Origin: a virus
IMG/VR virus record: IMGVR_UViG_3300012000_000018
Location: 1-60,010 of that record
DNA: 60,010 nt
Direction: 5' to 3' (one strand)
In this document: positions 45,787 through 52,917 of the stretch, piece after piece
How positions within the stretch are numbered: the stretch's first letter is position 1
Layout of the letters: each line of letters starts with the position of its first letter
Made by a program: the position numbers and the translations under genes
Notes under the pieces: generated by a model
The model's input: only the letters and a program-made list of their open reading frames with translations
What the model was told of the DNA's origin: nothing
The model's database searches: none

Positions 45787-45901
45787 TGTGATTTACACCA
45801 CACATTTGCACCCCTGCGGAAGTTGTTGAGAAGTGAAAGTTATCCACAGGTTTATCCACAGGCTGTGGATAACTTTTGCCCTGCGGGTTTTTACTTTTTA
45901 C
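45787..45901. other. Candidate replication origin: DnaA boxes with CRP-like site, B-box and A-box
   Basis: Three perfect DnaA boxes lie in 33 bp: TTATCCACA at 45840-45848 and 45852-45860, and the inverted TGTGGATAA at 45864-45872. They are flanked by a CRP-like site TGTGATTTACACCACA (45787-45802), a B-box (45820-45835) and a reversed A-box (45887-45901). Confidence 0.6.
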
Positions 45902-45925
45902 CTGTCTTTTCTTTTTTCTGCAAGA

Positions 45926-45953
45926 GAAAACCCCCCTTGCGGGGGGCTTCCCT
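45926..45953 (-). terminator. Intrinsic terminator
   Basis: On the minus strand AAGCCCCCCGCAAGGGGGGTTTT; ends the 45962 gene. Confidence 0.85.
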
Positions 45954-45961
45954 TTCCAGAC

Positions 45962-46183
45962 TTATTCTTCCCCGAGTTGCTTTAGGAAGTCATTTACTAT
46001 GTCTAAAGCCTTTTCACGACCCTTTAGACCTTTGCCAGTATCAATTCCTGTTAGACGCTTGAACGCCTTTAGGCTTGATTCCTTTGATAGTTGCATACGC
46101 AACTCTGTGCGGATTTCAAGTTCTAGACCCTGCTTCAAGATGAAGAGTTGAATTGGGCTTACTTGAATTTCAACTACGGACAT
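45962..46183 (-). CDS. Hypothetical helical protein, 73 aa
   Basis: MSVVEIQVSPIQLFILKQGL, ELEIRTELRMQLSKESSLKA, then FKRLTGIDTGKGLKGREKAL. Amphipathic helices with a basic loop. AAAGGGGGAAACAAA fixes the start. Confidence 0.68.
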   Translation of the reverse strand: MSVVEIQVSPIQLFILKQGLELEIRTELRMQLSKESSLKAFKRLTGIDTGKGLKGREKALDIVNDFLKQLGEE

Positions 46184-46211
46184 TTTGTTTCCCCCTTTCT
46201 TTGTTAGCCTA

Positions 46212-46240
46212 AGCATAGAATACTTTTACGGGTAATGCAA
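46212..46240 (-). promoter_or_regulatory. Minus-strand promoter TTGCAT-N17-TATGCT
   Basis: Serves 46183; a CRP-like site follows upstream at 46271. Confidence 0.8.
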
Positions 46241-46270
46241 CTCTATTTGGATTTTGTGCCACATAATTCG

Positions 46271-46286
46271 TGTGAGTTGTACCACA
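46271..46286. promoter_or_regulatory. CRP/GlxR-like site TGTGAGTTGTACCACA
   Basis: One mismatch in the right arm; 31 bp upstream of the -35 of the 46183 gene. Confidence 0.5.
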
Positions 46287-46290
46287 TAGA

Positions 46291-46322
46291 AAAACCCCCC
46301 ACATTTCTGCGGGGGGCTTCTC
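46291..46322 (-). terminator. Intrinsic terminator
   Basis: On the minus strand AAGCCCCCCGCA pairs with TGTGGGGGGTTTT. Confidence 0.85.
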
Positions 46323-46331
46323 TTTAGTTCT

Positions 46332-46586
46332 TTAGGCTGATGTAGTTGCTAGGACTACGACCTCTTCTTCTTCTACCTCTGCGGGTGTTGGGTGATTGAG
46401 GACAAGGTAAAGGATTTCCTCTGCGGTCATCTCACGGTGAGGTTCTCCACGAGTTTCTTCTTGGATTACTACCTTCTCAATAGGTGCGGTTGCACCTAGT
46501 AGGAGTTCTCTTACCTGTGCCTTTGTGTCAATGATGTAGTAGTAAGTAGTTCCCTTGATTGTTACTGCTGTTCCATATGCTGACAT
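46332..46586 (-). CDS. Hypothetical protein, 84 aa
   Basis: MSAYGTAVTIKGTTYYYIID, TKAQVRELLLGATAPIEKVV, then an acidic end with EVEEEEVVVLATTSA. Beta hairpin plus helix. AAAAGGGGAAACAA precedes the start. First gene leftward from the switch region. Confidence 0.68.
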   Translation of the reverse strand: MSAYGTAVTIKGTTYYYIIDTKAQVRELLLGATAPIEKVVIQEETRGEPHREMTAEEILYLVLNHPTPAEVEEEEVVVLATTSA

Positions 46587-47206
46587 TTGTTTCCCCTTTT
46601 TTCTTTTCTATTGAAGCCCTTTGCTTCAATAAGATAAAGGTATCTAATAGCACTAGGTAATGCAAGTCCATACACATATTTTCCCTATGAGTTACATCAC
46701 ACATATAAGACCTATGTTACTCGCCAGTATCTAAATTATTTCTAGACCACTCTTGTCTTGCTTTAGATATATCACTAGCAATCTTGGTCATCTTGACTTT
46801 GTAAAGTTATTTAGTTCTTCACAAGAATAACAAGCCTGTTAGTCATCAAGCCTGTGCCTAAGCCTAACATTGAGCCTTAGTATGTAAGAAAGTTGAGTCG
46901 CTTTGACTCAAGTTTGTTGATACACATTGCTTATACTAAAAGATAACTTTTTGTTATATAAATAAAATAAATCTATATGCCTTTGCTTTTTTGTAACAAA
47001 AAGTTATAAAACAACTTTTTTAATAACAAAATGTTATTTATCCGGAAACGATTTGGAAAAGCCCGCAAAATAAGCGGTACCTTCTCACAGGCCAAAAGCA
47101 TTTAATGGAAAGGTTCATACTTTCGATGCTTTCGTCCAAGAGTCTTTGCCCGCATAGTCTGATAACATTAGGCACAAGAAGTTTTCCCATATTTAAGGGA
47201 GTTTGA
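46587..47206. other. Gene-free switch region between leftward early and rightward head genes
   Basis: It holds a CRP-like site TATGAGTTACATCACA (46686-46701), a hairpin TTGAGTC-GCTTT-GACTCAA (46893-46911), a TATACT (46932), and a very AT-rich stretch (46938-47040) with inverted copies TAACTTTTTGTTA (46944-46956) and TAACAAAAAGTTA (46994-47006) and a palindrome AATAACA-AAA-TGTTATT (47022-47038). AAGGGAG before 47207 is the ribosome site of the head operon. Confidence 0.65.
46637..46665 (-). promoter_or_regulatory. Minus-strand promoter TTGCAT-N17-TACCTT
   Basis: Serves 46586. Between it and the start lies a perfect hairpin ATTGAAGC-CCTTT-GCTTCAAT (46610-46630). Confidence 0.7.
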
Positions 47207-48304
47207 GTGAAGTTCGAGGGTTTCTTTCCACCGCACCCGTTGCAACCAACCCAGTATGGGATTTTGAGTGTTGCCCGTTTGTCGGAACTTGTTGAGAAAG
47301 AAACTGCTACAGACACAGAGGAACGCTGGGTTCGCGGCTACTCCCACATCTTTGAGACTAACCCAACTATTCGCCTTCTCCGTGGAAGTGGTGCAGTCGC
47401 ACATGAGATTAACGATGCAACAGGGGACCCACGCTATATTGATGTAAAGCCGTTTTTTATCGAGGTTGAGGATTACGCCACCACAATGAGCATGGGCGGG
47501 GAAGACCGTAAGGCAAAGATTGTCCGCCAACTTGAGGCAGGAACTCAAAAGTCAGTTGAGCATGAGTTCTATCACGGCTATTCAACTCGCTCCGACAATA
47601 GTGGTAATCAGTATCTAACTAAAGCAGAGACTATTACTATTGTTAATAATTCAACTTTGTATCAAATGCAAGAAGGTCTTGGTTTTCTTGAGTATGCCAT
47701 CGCCCAATCACCGCTTGGTGAGCAGGGCGTAATCCATATGACTCGTGATATGGCAGCCCTTTTAGGCAGCCAGTGGATTCTAGAACGCCCGGATGAAAAA
47801 GGCGTTCCACATCTTGAGACAACTAACGGCACTCCCGTTTGTGTTGGTTCTGGTTATGACGGCTCTGGTCCAAAGGCATCTATTGCAACAACTACTGTTT
47901 CAGGTGCAGGTCTTTGCACAATTACAACAGAAACACCTCATGGTTTGGCTCAAAATGATTTAGTAGTTATTGAGCAGGAAGTTGCTAGATTTAATGGGAC
48001 TTGGACAGTTACAAGCACTCCAACTCCAACAACATTTACTTTTACTATTACTGGCGCTTCTCAGGTAGAAACTGCTGGACAGGGTATTGCATTCTTCGGC
48101 CCAGACCAAGACCACAAGTGGATGTATGCGACAGGTCTTGTAGATGTTAACTTAGGCGCTATTGAAGTTGTTAATACTGAGCGTGGTCACGGATATAATG
48201 TTTCAGGAAATCAAAACGATATTAGACTCAAAGCAATTCGCCCAGCGGCAGTTCATCACGAACCTTCTGTCCATTGCGGAGTAAAGGTTCAAGTCCACCA
48301 GTAG
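47207..48304 (+). CDS. Probable capsid-type structural protein with inserted FCCH-like beta domain
   Basis: 365 residues from GTG at 47207 (AAGGGAG upstream). It starts (M)KFEGFFPPHPLQPTQYGI and has a capsid-like alpha/beta body (KETATDTEERWVRGY; FIEVEDYATTMSMGG). Residues about 230-300 form a beta insert with THGL-type turn (TPHGLAQNDLVVIEQ; TPTTFTFTITGA) like FCCH domains in phage virion proteins. First gene of the head module, before the portal. Major capsid, pentamer or decoration protein cannot be told apart here. Confidence 0.6.
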   Translation: MKFEGFFPPHPLQPTQYGILSVARLSELVEKETATDTEERWVRGYSHIFETNPTIRLLRGSGAVAHEINDATGDPRYIDVKPFFIEVEDYATTMSMGGEDRKAKIVRQLEAGTQKSVEHEFYHGYSTRSDNSGNQYLTKAETITIVNNSTLYQMQEGLGFLEYAIAQSPLGEQGVIHMTRDMAALLGSQWILERPDEKGVPHLETTNGTPVCVGSGYDGSGPKASIATTTVSGAGLCTITTETPHGLAQNDLVVIEQEVARFNGTWTVTSTPTPTTFTFTITGASQVETAGQGIAFFGPDQDHKWMYATGLVDVNLGAIEVVNTERGHGYNVSGNQNDIRLKAIRPAAVHHEPSVHCGVKVQVHQ

Positions 48305-48342
48305 TCTCTGTACGGCTTTGAAAAATGCTGTACAATAGACCA

Positions 48343-48843
48343 ATGAAACAGAAGATAAAACTCCCCGATGACGAGGTTAGGTTTATCTCTGCTCTTGAAC
48401 CCGCTCTAGTTCCTTCCCGTCTTCGAGCGTTATGGGAAGCAGGTTGGTCTTTAGGAATTATTGCTTCTTCAATAAAACCATCTAAGCCAAAATCAACCGT
48501 GCATTTTTGGGTAAAGAATGCTCCCTCTATAGAACAGCGTCGCCAAGTACCAATGCCACCACCAAAGTCTTTGACGGTCTCTGCTCCTATTTTAGGAACT
48601 CCTAGAACCCGCTCCATCTCTCCTACGGTGCCTCCAGAATTAAAGCCACGCTTACAGGAACTTTCAGCGCTGGCAAAGCGCTACCGTGCCAAGACTTCTG
48701 ATGATAGCCCGCTAGCCCAAGCGAACAGGGAACTAACAGAACTATCGCTTACACTCTATCACAGAGGCGTACCTGCTGCTGATATTGCAAAAGCGGCTGG
48801 AGTTACCTATCGTGCAATGGCTCGGCGGTTGAGCAATGGCTAG
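48343..48843 (+). CDS. HTH-type protein, distant relative of the double-HTH paralogs
   Basis: 166 residues from MKQKIKLPDDEVRFISALEP. SRLRALWEAGWSLGIIASSI (N-terminal HTH), a Pro-rich linker, LSALAKRYRAKTSDDSP and ADIAKAAGVTYRAMARRLSN (C-terminal HTH) follow the same order as at 2141 and 43672, though the RERVRQ signature is missing. TACAAT lies 5 nt before the ATG, so it is probably leaderless and under its own control inside the head operon. Confidence 0.72.
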   Translation: MKQKIKLPDDEVRFISALEPALVPSRLRALWEAGWSLGIIASSIKPSKPKSTVHFWVKNAPSIEQRRQVPMPPPKSLTVSAPILGTPRTRSISPTVPPELKPRLQELSALAKRYRAKTSDDSPLAQANRELTELSLTLYHRGVPAADIAKAAGVTYRAMARRLSNG

Positions 48844-49183
48844 GTTATACAAAACCGCATCTGGGACATACTCTGAATCAGAGTTAGTTGTTGCTGTTTG
48901 GGTCAATCCAAATCGTAAAAAAGGACGCTCTCAGGCGAGACTTCTTGAAACACTTACAACAGATAATTCCAGCATTCCTATTGCATTTCCTTTAGAGACA
49001 CTTCAGAAGATTCAGTCTTGGATGTTTTGTCCCGTGGCCCACGACCCATCGGATTTAGACCTATGGCTAGTCTTAGAAAACGGAGCAACAAGAGAGAAGC
49101 CTCTTTTAGTTCCGCTGACTATTGCTAAAAAGGCTTTAGGCTGGCAAGATTTCCATATCCCTTCAGAATATACGGAGAAATAA
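48836..49183 (+). CDS. Hypothetical protein, 115 aa
   Basis: MARLYKTASGTYSESELVVA, then a basic NPNRKKGRSQARLLETL and a beta-rich end. Overlaps both neighbours. Its place before the portal suggests a head-completion or packaging accessory; no family recognised. Confidence 0.66.
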   Translation: MARLYKTASGTYSESELVVAVWVNPNRKKGRSQARLLETLTTDNSSIPIAFPLETLQKIQSWMFCPVAHDPSDLDLWLVLENGATREKPLLVPLTIAKKALGWQDFHIPSEYTEK

Positions 49184-49551
49184 TGAAAGTTCAGGCAGAT
49201 GTCTTTCCAGCAGTGATTGCTCTTGCCGAACCTGGCTCCCTTGAAGATTATATGGAGTTGACCCCAAGAGGTGCTGCTCCTGAAGGCACTCGGCGTCTAG
49301 ACCGTTGCCGCATAGTAGTTTTCAACGATACCTTGATGGTTGCTGTTGACTCTCCAGAAGGACCAAAACTGGTATTCCGCGAAACGTGCCACTCCTATAT
49401 TAAAGATGACCAAAAGATTCATAGAGCAATTACCGAGAGCGGAAAGATTGTTTCTTTTCGCAAAGACGATAATTGTGGCTGTGGCTCTAGACTCAGGACA
49501 TGGAATCCCTATGGACACATACTGATGGTTACGGATGGCGAAAATGACTGA
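49183..49551 (+). CDS. Conserved actinophage protein, 122 aa
   Basis: Beta-rich; LDRCRIVVFNDTLMVAVDSP and a C-terminal DDNCGCGSRLRTWNPYGH. The C-G-C-G-S-R-L-R block recurs in actinophage head modules. Four Cys may bind zinc. Confidence 0.68.
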   Translation: MKVQADVFPAVIALAEPGSLEDYMELTPRGAAPEGTRRLDRCRIVVFNDTLMVAVDSPEGPKLVFRETCHSYIKDDQKIHRAITESGKIVSFRKDDNCGCGSRLRTWNPYGHILMVTDGEND

Positions 49552-49834
49552 ACCACTTACCTTTGTAATAGCAGCGCTAGCCGTTTATAGGGTTTCTAGA
49601 TTTATTACTACAGATACCCTTTTTAACCCGATACGAGATAGAATATGGAAGAGGTTTCCACCAGAGACTTCAAAGTTTGGATACTGGTTTACTTGCACTT
49701 GGTGTACGTCCATTTGGGTCGCATCACTATCTGAAATATCCCGTATCATTAATCCCAGCATCACATTGGGCATCCAAACAGTGTTCGCACTGTCTGCCCT
49801 TGCGGGGCTGTTAACTGCATACGAGGAAAAGTAA
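49535..49834 (+). CDS. DUF1360 membrane protein, 99 aa
   Basis: TFVIAALAVYRVSRFITTDT, PIRDRIWKRFP, then YWFTCTWCTSIWVASL and a hydrophobic IQTVFALSALAGLLTAY. The A-V-Y-R-x-S/T-R start and T-C-x-W-C-x2-x-W block are the DUF1360 hallmark, common beside portal genes. Confidence 0.85.
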   Translation: MAKMTEPLTFVIAALAVYRVSRFITTDTLFNPIRDRIWKRFPPETSKFGYWFTCTWCTSIWVASLSEISRIINPSITLGIQTVFALSALAGLLTAYEEK

Positions 49835-49872
49835 TGTCCTCAGTATTCCGTAACAAAGACGAGGAGTTTTAA

Positions 49873-51624
49873 GTGGGCGTTTTTAAGCGCGATGAACAGG
49901 GCGAATCCGCCGAAGTTGTTCCTACTCCCGTCACCCCTAAAGCAAGTTCACAGAAGCGCACTAACAAATCAAAACAAACAGGTCGCTCTCGTCAAGTAGT
50001 TCTAAAGCAGACACCAAAAGTAACTGGTGCAGCATCAGTATTTCTATCTCAACCAAACGCAGCACAGTCTGCTAATTACTCAACACCACGCACACTTACT
50101 GCCGCAGCAGCCCAAGTAAAGATTAATGACAAGGGCGAGTTCGAACAGTTTAAGCATCGTCGGACTGCTGCATCATCAGCATGGCAAGCAGAGGCTTGGG
50201 AGTATTACGATGCAATTGGTGAAATCAAATATGCATTTAACTTAGTTGCATCTGTTGTTTCTCGTATTCGTATCTACTCTGCTGTTATTGAGAACGCACA
50301 TGAGACCCCAGTTGCAGTTAAGTCATCTACACAGATTGACCCACGACTAGGTGCAGCAGCAGAGCGTGCACTTGCTCGTCTTGATTCTGCATACGGCGGA
50401 CAGGCTGGTCTTCTTAAAGATGCAGCACTTAATCTTTCAGTTGCTGGAGAGTGCTACTTAGTACAGATGCCAGCACGCCCAGGTTCAGGTTTGCCTGAGT
50501 CTTGGGATATTCGTTCTGTTGATGAAGTTATGGCAGATGCTCGTGGTGGGTTTAACATCATTGGTCGCCGTGAGCAATCAACTGGTGGACAAAATCAAAA
50601 CAATTCAACAAATCGTCTTTCAAAGAATGCATTTGTAGGACGCATCTGGCGTTCACACCCACGCTACTCAGATGAAGCAGATTCATCACTTCGTGGTTTG
50701 CTTGATATGTGTGCAGAACTACTTCTTCTTAACCGCACATTCCGTGCTACTGCACGTTCTCGCTTAAACGCTGGCGCACTCTATCTTCCAGATGGTCTTT
50801 CAGTTGCTGCACAAGGCGACCCAGACCAGCCATACGATTCAGATAACGAATTGAATCCAAACTTTACTGCCGAGGAGGCAGAGGACGAGTTTGAAGAGCA
50901 GTTGATTGATGCTATGACAACTCCAATTCGTGATGAGGAGTCAGCATCAGCAGTTGTTCCACTTATTATTCGTGGTCCAGCAGAACTTGGCGACAAGATT
51001 AAGCAGTTTAAGTTTGAGCGTTCATTCGACCCATCACTTGCAGAGCGTTCAGACCGCGTTCTAGAGCGCATCTTGCAGGGACTTGATGTTCCAAAGGATG
51101 TTGTTACTGGTCTTGCAAATGTTAAGTACTCAAATGCTCTACAAATTGATGAAGCACTCTACAAGGCACACATTGAACCAATGATGTTGCTTATCTGTGA
51201 TGCTCTTACAGTTGTTTATCTTCGTCCATACCTTGTTGCACAGGGCTACAGCCAAACAGATGTTGAAAAAATTGTTATTTGGTATGACCCATCAGCAGTT
51301 GCAACACGCAATGACCGTGCAGCAGATGCAGATTCAGGTCTTGACCGTGGCGCAATCTCTCTAGATACATGGCGCCGTGCTCATGGCTTCTCATCAGCAG
51401 ATGCACCTACTTCAAATGAAATGGCGCTTCGTCTTTTGTCTGAGCGTGGAGCAATTACACCTGAACTTACTGAAGCAATGCTTCAAGCACTTGCTCCAGA
51501 GATTATGGATGCTGTTAAGCAAGCACAACAGGCTTCGTCTGTTGCACCTATTCCACCAGATGTCCAGCAAATTCTTGAACAAGCAACTGGTGAACAAGCA
51601 CCAGCACCAGAAGGAGAGCAGTAA
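49873..51624 (+). CDS. Portal protein
   Basis: 583 residues from GTG at 49873 (GAGGAG upstream). A basic, Ser/Lys-rich start precedes AWEYYDAIGEIKYAFNLVAS and the wing/clip pattern seen in actinophage portals (YGGQAGLLKDAALNLSVAGE; ELLLLNRTFRATARSRLNAG; QGLDVPKDVVTGLANVKYSN). The C-terminal third is Ala/Gln-rich. It forms the dodecameric DNA channel at a capsid vertex. TAATG overlap with the Dps-like gene. Confidence 0.85.
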   Translation: MGVFKRDEQGESAEVVPTPVTPKASSQKRTNKSKQTGRSRQVVLKQTPKVTGAASVFLSQPNAAQSANYSTPRTLTAAAAQVKINDKGEFEQFKHRRTAASSAWQAEAWEYYDAIGEIKYAFNLVASVVSRIRIYSAVIENAHETPVAVKSSTQIDPRLGAAAERALARLDSAYGGQAGLLKDAALNLSVAGECYLVQMPARPGSGLPESWDIRSVDEVMADARGGFNIIGRREQSTGGQNQNNSTNRLSKNAFVGRIWRSHPRYSDEADSSLRGLLDMCAELLLLNRTFRATARSRLNAGALYLPDGLSVAAQGDPDQPYDSDNELNPNFTAEEAEDEFEEQLIDAMTTPIRDEESASAVVPLIIRGPAELGDKIKQFKFERSFDPSLAERSDRVLERILQGLDVPKDVVTGLANVKYSNALQIDEALYKAHIEPMMLLICDALTVVYLRPYLVAQGYSQTDVEKIVIWYDPSAVATRNDRAADADSGLDRGAISLDTWRRAHGFSSADAPTSNEMALRLLSERGAITPELTEAMLQALAPEIMDAVKQAQQASSVAPIPPDVQQILEQATGEQAPAPEGEQ

Positions 51625-52097
51625 TGAACGTAGAGAAGCCAGAAGTTGTAAATGGGCTTGCTAATTCACTTAGCAACGCTGTTGTAATGTATTTCAAGGC
51701 ACATGGACACCACTGGAACGTTGTTGGCAACGACTTCTCACAGTTCCATGACTTCTTTGCATCAATTTACGAAGATGTATACGGTTCTCTAGACCCACTT
51801 GCAGAAAATATTCGCAAGATGGGCGCTGTTGCTCCATACCGTCTTGTTGAGTTTGCTCGTATGGCTGATATTCAGGATAAAGAAGTTGGCCAGAACGCTA
51901 TGGCAATGTGCAAAGACCTTTACGATGCTAATGACACAATGCTTATATCTCTTAACAATGCTTTTTCTGCTGCAAACGCTTCTAATGAGCAGGGAATTGC
52001 AAACTTCCTTGCAGAGCGTATTGATATGCACCAGAAGTGGCGCTGGCAGTTGAACGCATTTCTCACAGCAGAAGATTCAGTAGAACAAGGATTCTAA
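51624..52097 (+). CDS. Dps/ferritin-like protein
   Basis: 157 residues. YFKAHGHHWNVVGNDFSQFH, DFFASIYEDVYGSLDPLAEN then IRKMGAVAP follow the Dps family. His30, His42, Asp57 and Glu61 have the spacing of Dps ferroxidase ligands (H51, H63, D78, E82 in E. coli), but the position of Asp67 is Ala46. Dps proteins form 12-mer cages that bind DNA and oxidise iron. Translationally coupled to the portal, so it may be a virion protein rather than a stress protein. Confidence 0.82.
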   Translation: MNVEKPEVVNGLANSLSNAVVMYFKAHGHHWNVVGNDFSQFHDFFASIYEDVYGSLDPLAENIRKMGAVAPYRLVEFARMADIQDKEVGQNAMAMCKDLYDANDTMLISLNNAFSAANASNEQGIANFLAERIDMHQKWRWQLNAFLTAEDSVEQGF

Positions 52098-52098
52098 A

Positions 52099-52917
52099 AT
52101 GCCTCAAAAGTGGATTGACGATATAGATAACGCAGTAATTACTGCTGCCTCTAATAACGGTCCTTGCTGGGATGGCTATAAGCAAGTGGGAATGAAAGAA
52201 AAAGATGGAAAAATGGTTCCTAACTGCGTTCCAATTAGCGCTTCTGCTGAATCTGAAGATTCTGAATTTGCTGCTGGTTCTAAACCTGCTCCAAAGAAAG
52301 ACCAGATTAAAGGCTCAGACAAAAACTCAAAGGGTTCTGCCTCTGGTTCTAAGAAAGTTGTATTTAGCAAAGCAACAGAAGCATCTTTGGCTGAAAAAGT
52401 TAAGGCTCACAATGCAAAAGCACCTGAAGGTCGCAAAGCAACACTTGGAATGCTTAAGGCTGTTTATCGTCGTGGGGCTGGAGCGTTCTCTACATCACAT
52501 CGCCCAGGTATGAATCGTAACCAATGGGCTATGGGTCGCGTTAATGCTTTTCTTAAACTATTAAAGTCTGGTAAGCCATCAAACTCTGCATACAAGACAG
52601 ATAATGATTTACTTCCAGCATCGCACCCAAAGAGTTCACGAGGTGTTAAGGCTTCTGCTGTAGATTCAGATTACGATGAAGAATTGTTAGTTACACTAGG
52701 AACAAAAGAAGATTATCAATATCCAGAAGAAGCAATCATTGCAATGGCTGAATATTCTGGTTATGGATACGAAGCAGAGGCTGCTATTCGTGCATCTTGG
52801 CTTCGTGCAGTGCGTAATGGGGATGACCCATTTTTAAGAGCAGGGATGCTTGCAGTGATGGGCAAAGACAGTCTTGATGGAAATTTACTTCCAATCCTTG
52901 AGGAGGACGGCGAATAA
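52099..52917 (+). CDS. Head-associated protein with CWDGYKQVGMK...VPNC motif, 272 aa
   Basis: The N-terminal CWDGYKQVGMKEKDGKMVPN-C block is frequent in proteins of phage head modules. A Ser/Lys linker leads to ATLGMLKAVYRRGAGAFSTS, NRNQWAMGRVNAFLKLL and NSAYKTDNDLLPASHP, a second conserved domain, then an acidic helical end. Role uncertain; protease-scaffold or ejected protein are possible. It is followed by the giant gene with TAATG overlap. Confidence 0.65.
   Translation: MPQKWIDDIDNAVITAASNNGPCWDGYKQVGMKEKDGKMVPNCVPISASAESEDSEFAAGSKPAPKKDQIKGSDKNSKGSASGSKKVVFSKATEASLAEKVKAHNAKAPEGRKATLGMLKAVYRRGAGAFSTSHRPGMNRNQWAMGRVNAFLKLLKSGKPSNSAYKTDNDLLPASHPKSSRGVKASAVDSDYDEELLVTLGTKEDYQYPEEAIIAMAEYSGYGYEAEAAIRASWLRAVRNGDDPFLRAGMLAVMGKDSLDGNLLPILEEDGE

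Larger units (their letters stand above)
17730..45835. repeat. Dispersed B-box repeat family AACTT-N6-AACTT
   Basis: Near-identical 16-mers (AACTTCCAAATAACTT or its complement AAGTTGTTTGGAAGTT) lie at 17730, 18269, 20861, 20909, 21030, 33514, 35049, 36156, 36482, 37107 (diverged), 40948, 41266, 44736 and 45820. Each is a direct repeat of a pentamer with an 11-bp period. They lie in gene-free linkers, usually between an A-box and a promoter. Confidence 0.85.
16412..45901. repeat. Dispersed A-box repeat family GTAAAAAGTAAAAA(C/G)
   Basis: Forward copies start at 16412, 16864, 17578, 17930, 20950, 20988, 26503, 27020, 27971, 28389 (GCAAA form), 29189, 31820, 32859, 33470, 35004, 36111, 36437, 38285, 39482, 40147 (GCAAA form) and 42681. 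Reverse copies (GTTTTTACTTTTTA) start at 37138, 40907, 41215, 43027, 44771, 45221 and 45887. Each is a tandem 7-bp unit. Most lie just after a terminator or just before a start codon; five are inside genes. None was seen outside 16.4-45.9 kb. Confidence 0.92.

Noticed and set aside
45840-45872. Host chromosomal oriC fragment
   Set aside because: No dnaA, dnaN or other chromosomal neighbour is present and the flanks are phage genes.
16412-45901. A-boxes as transposon ends or CRISPR repeats
   Set aside because: Spacing is irregular, no target duplications or transposase are seen, and copies occur singly.
47038-47548. Minus-strand frames at the head operon start
   Set aside because: Antisense of the capsid-type gene and its AT-rich leader; no initiation signals.
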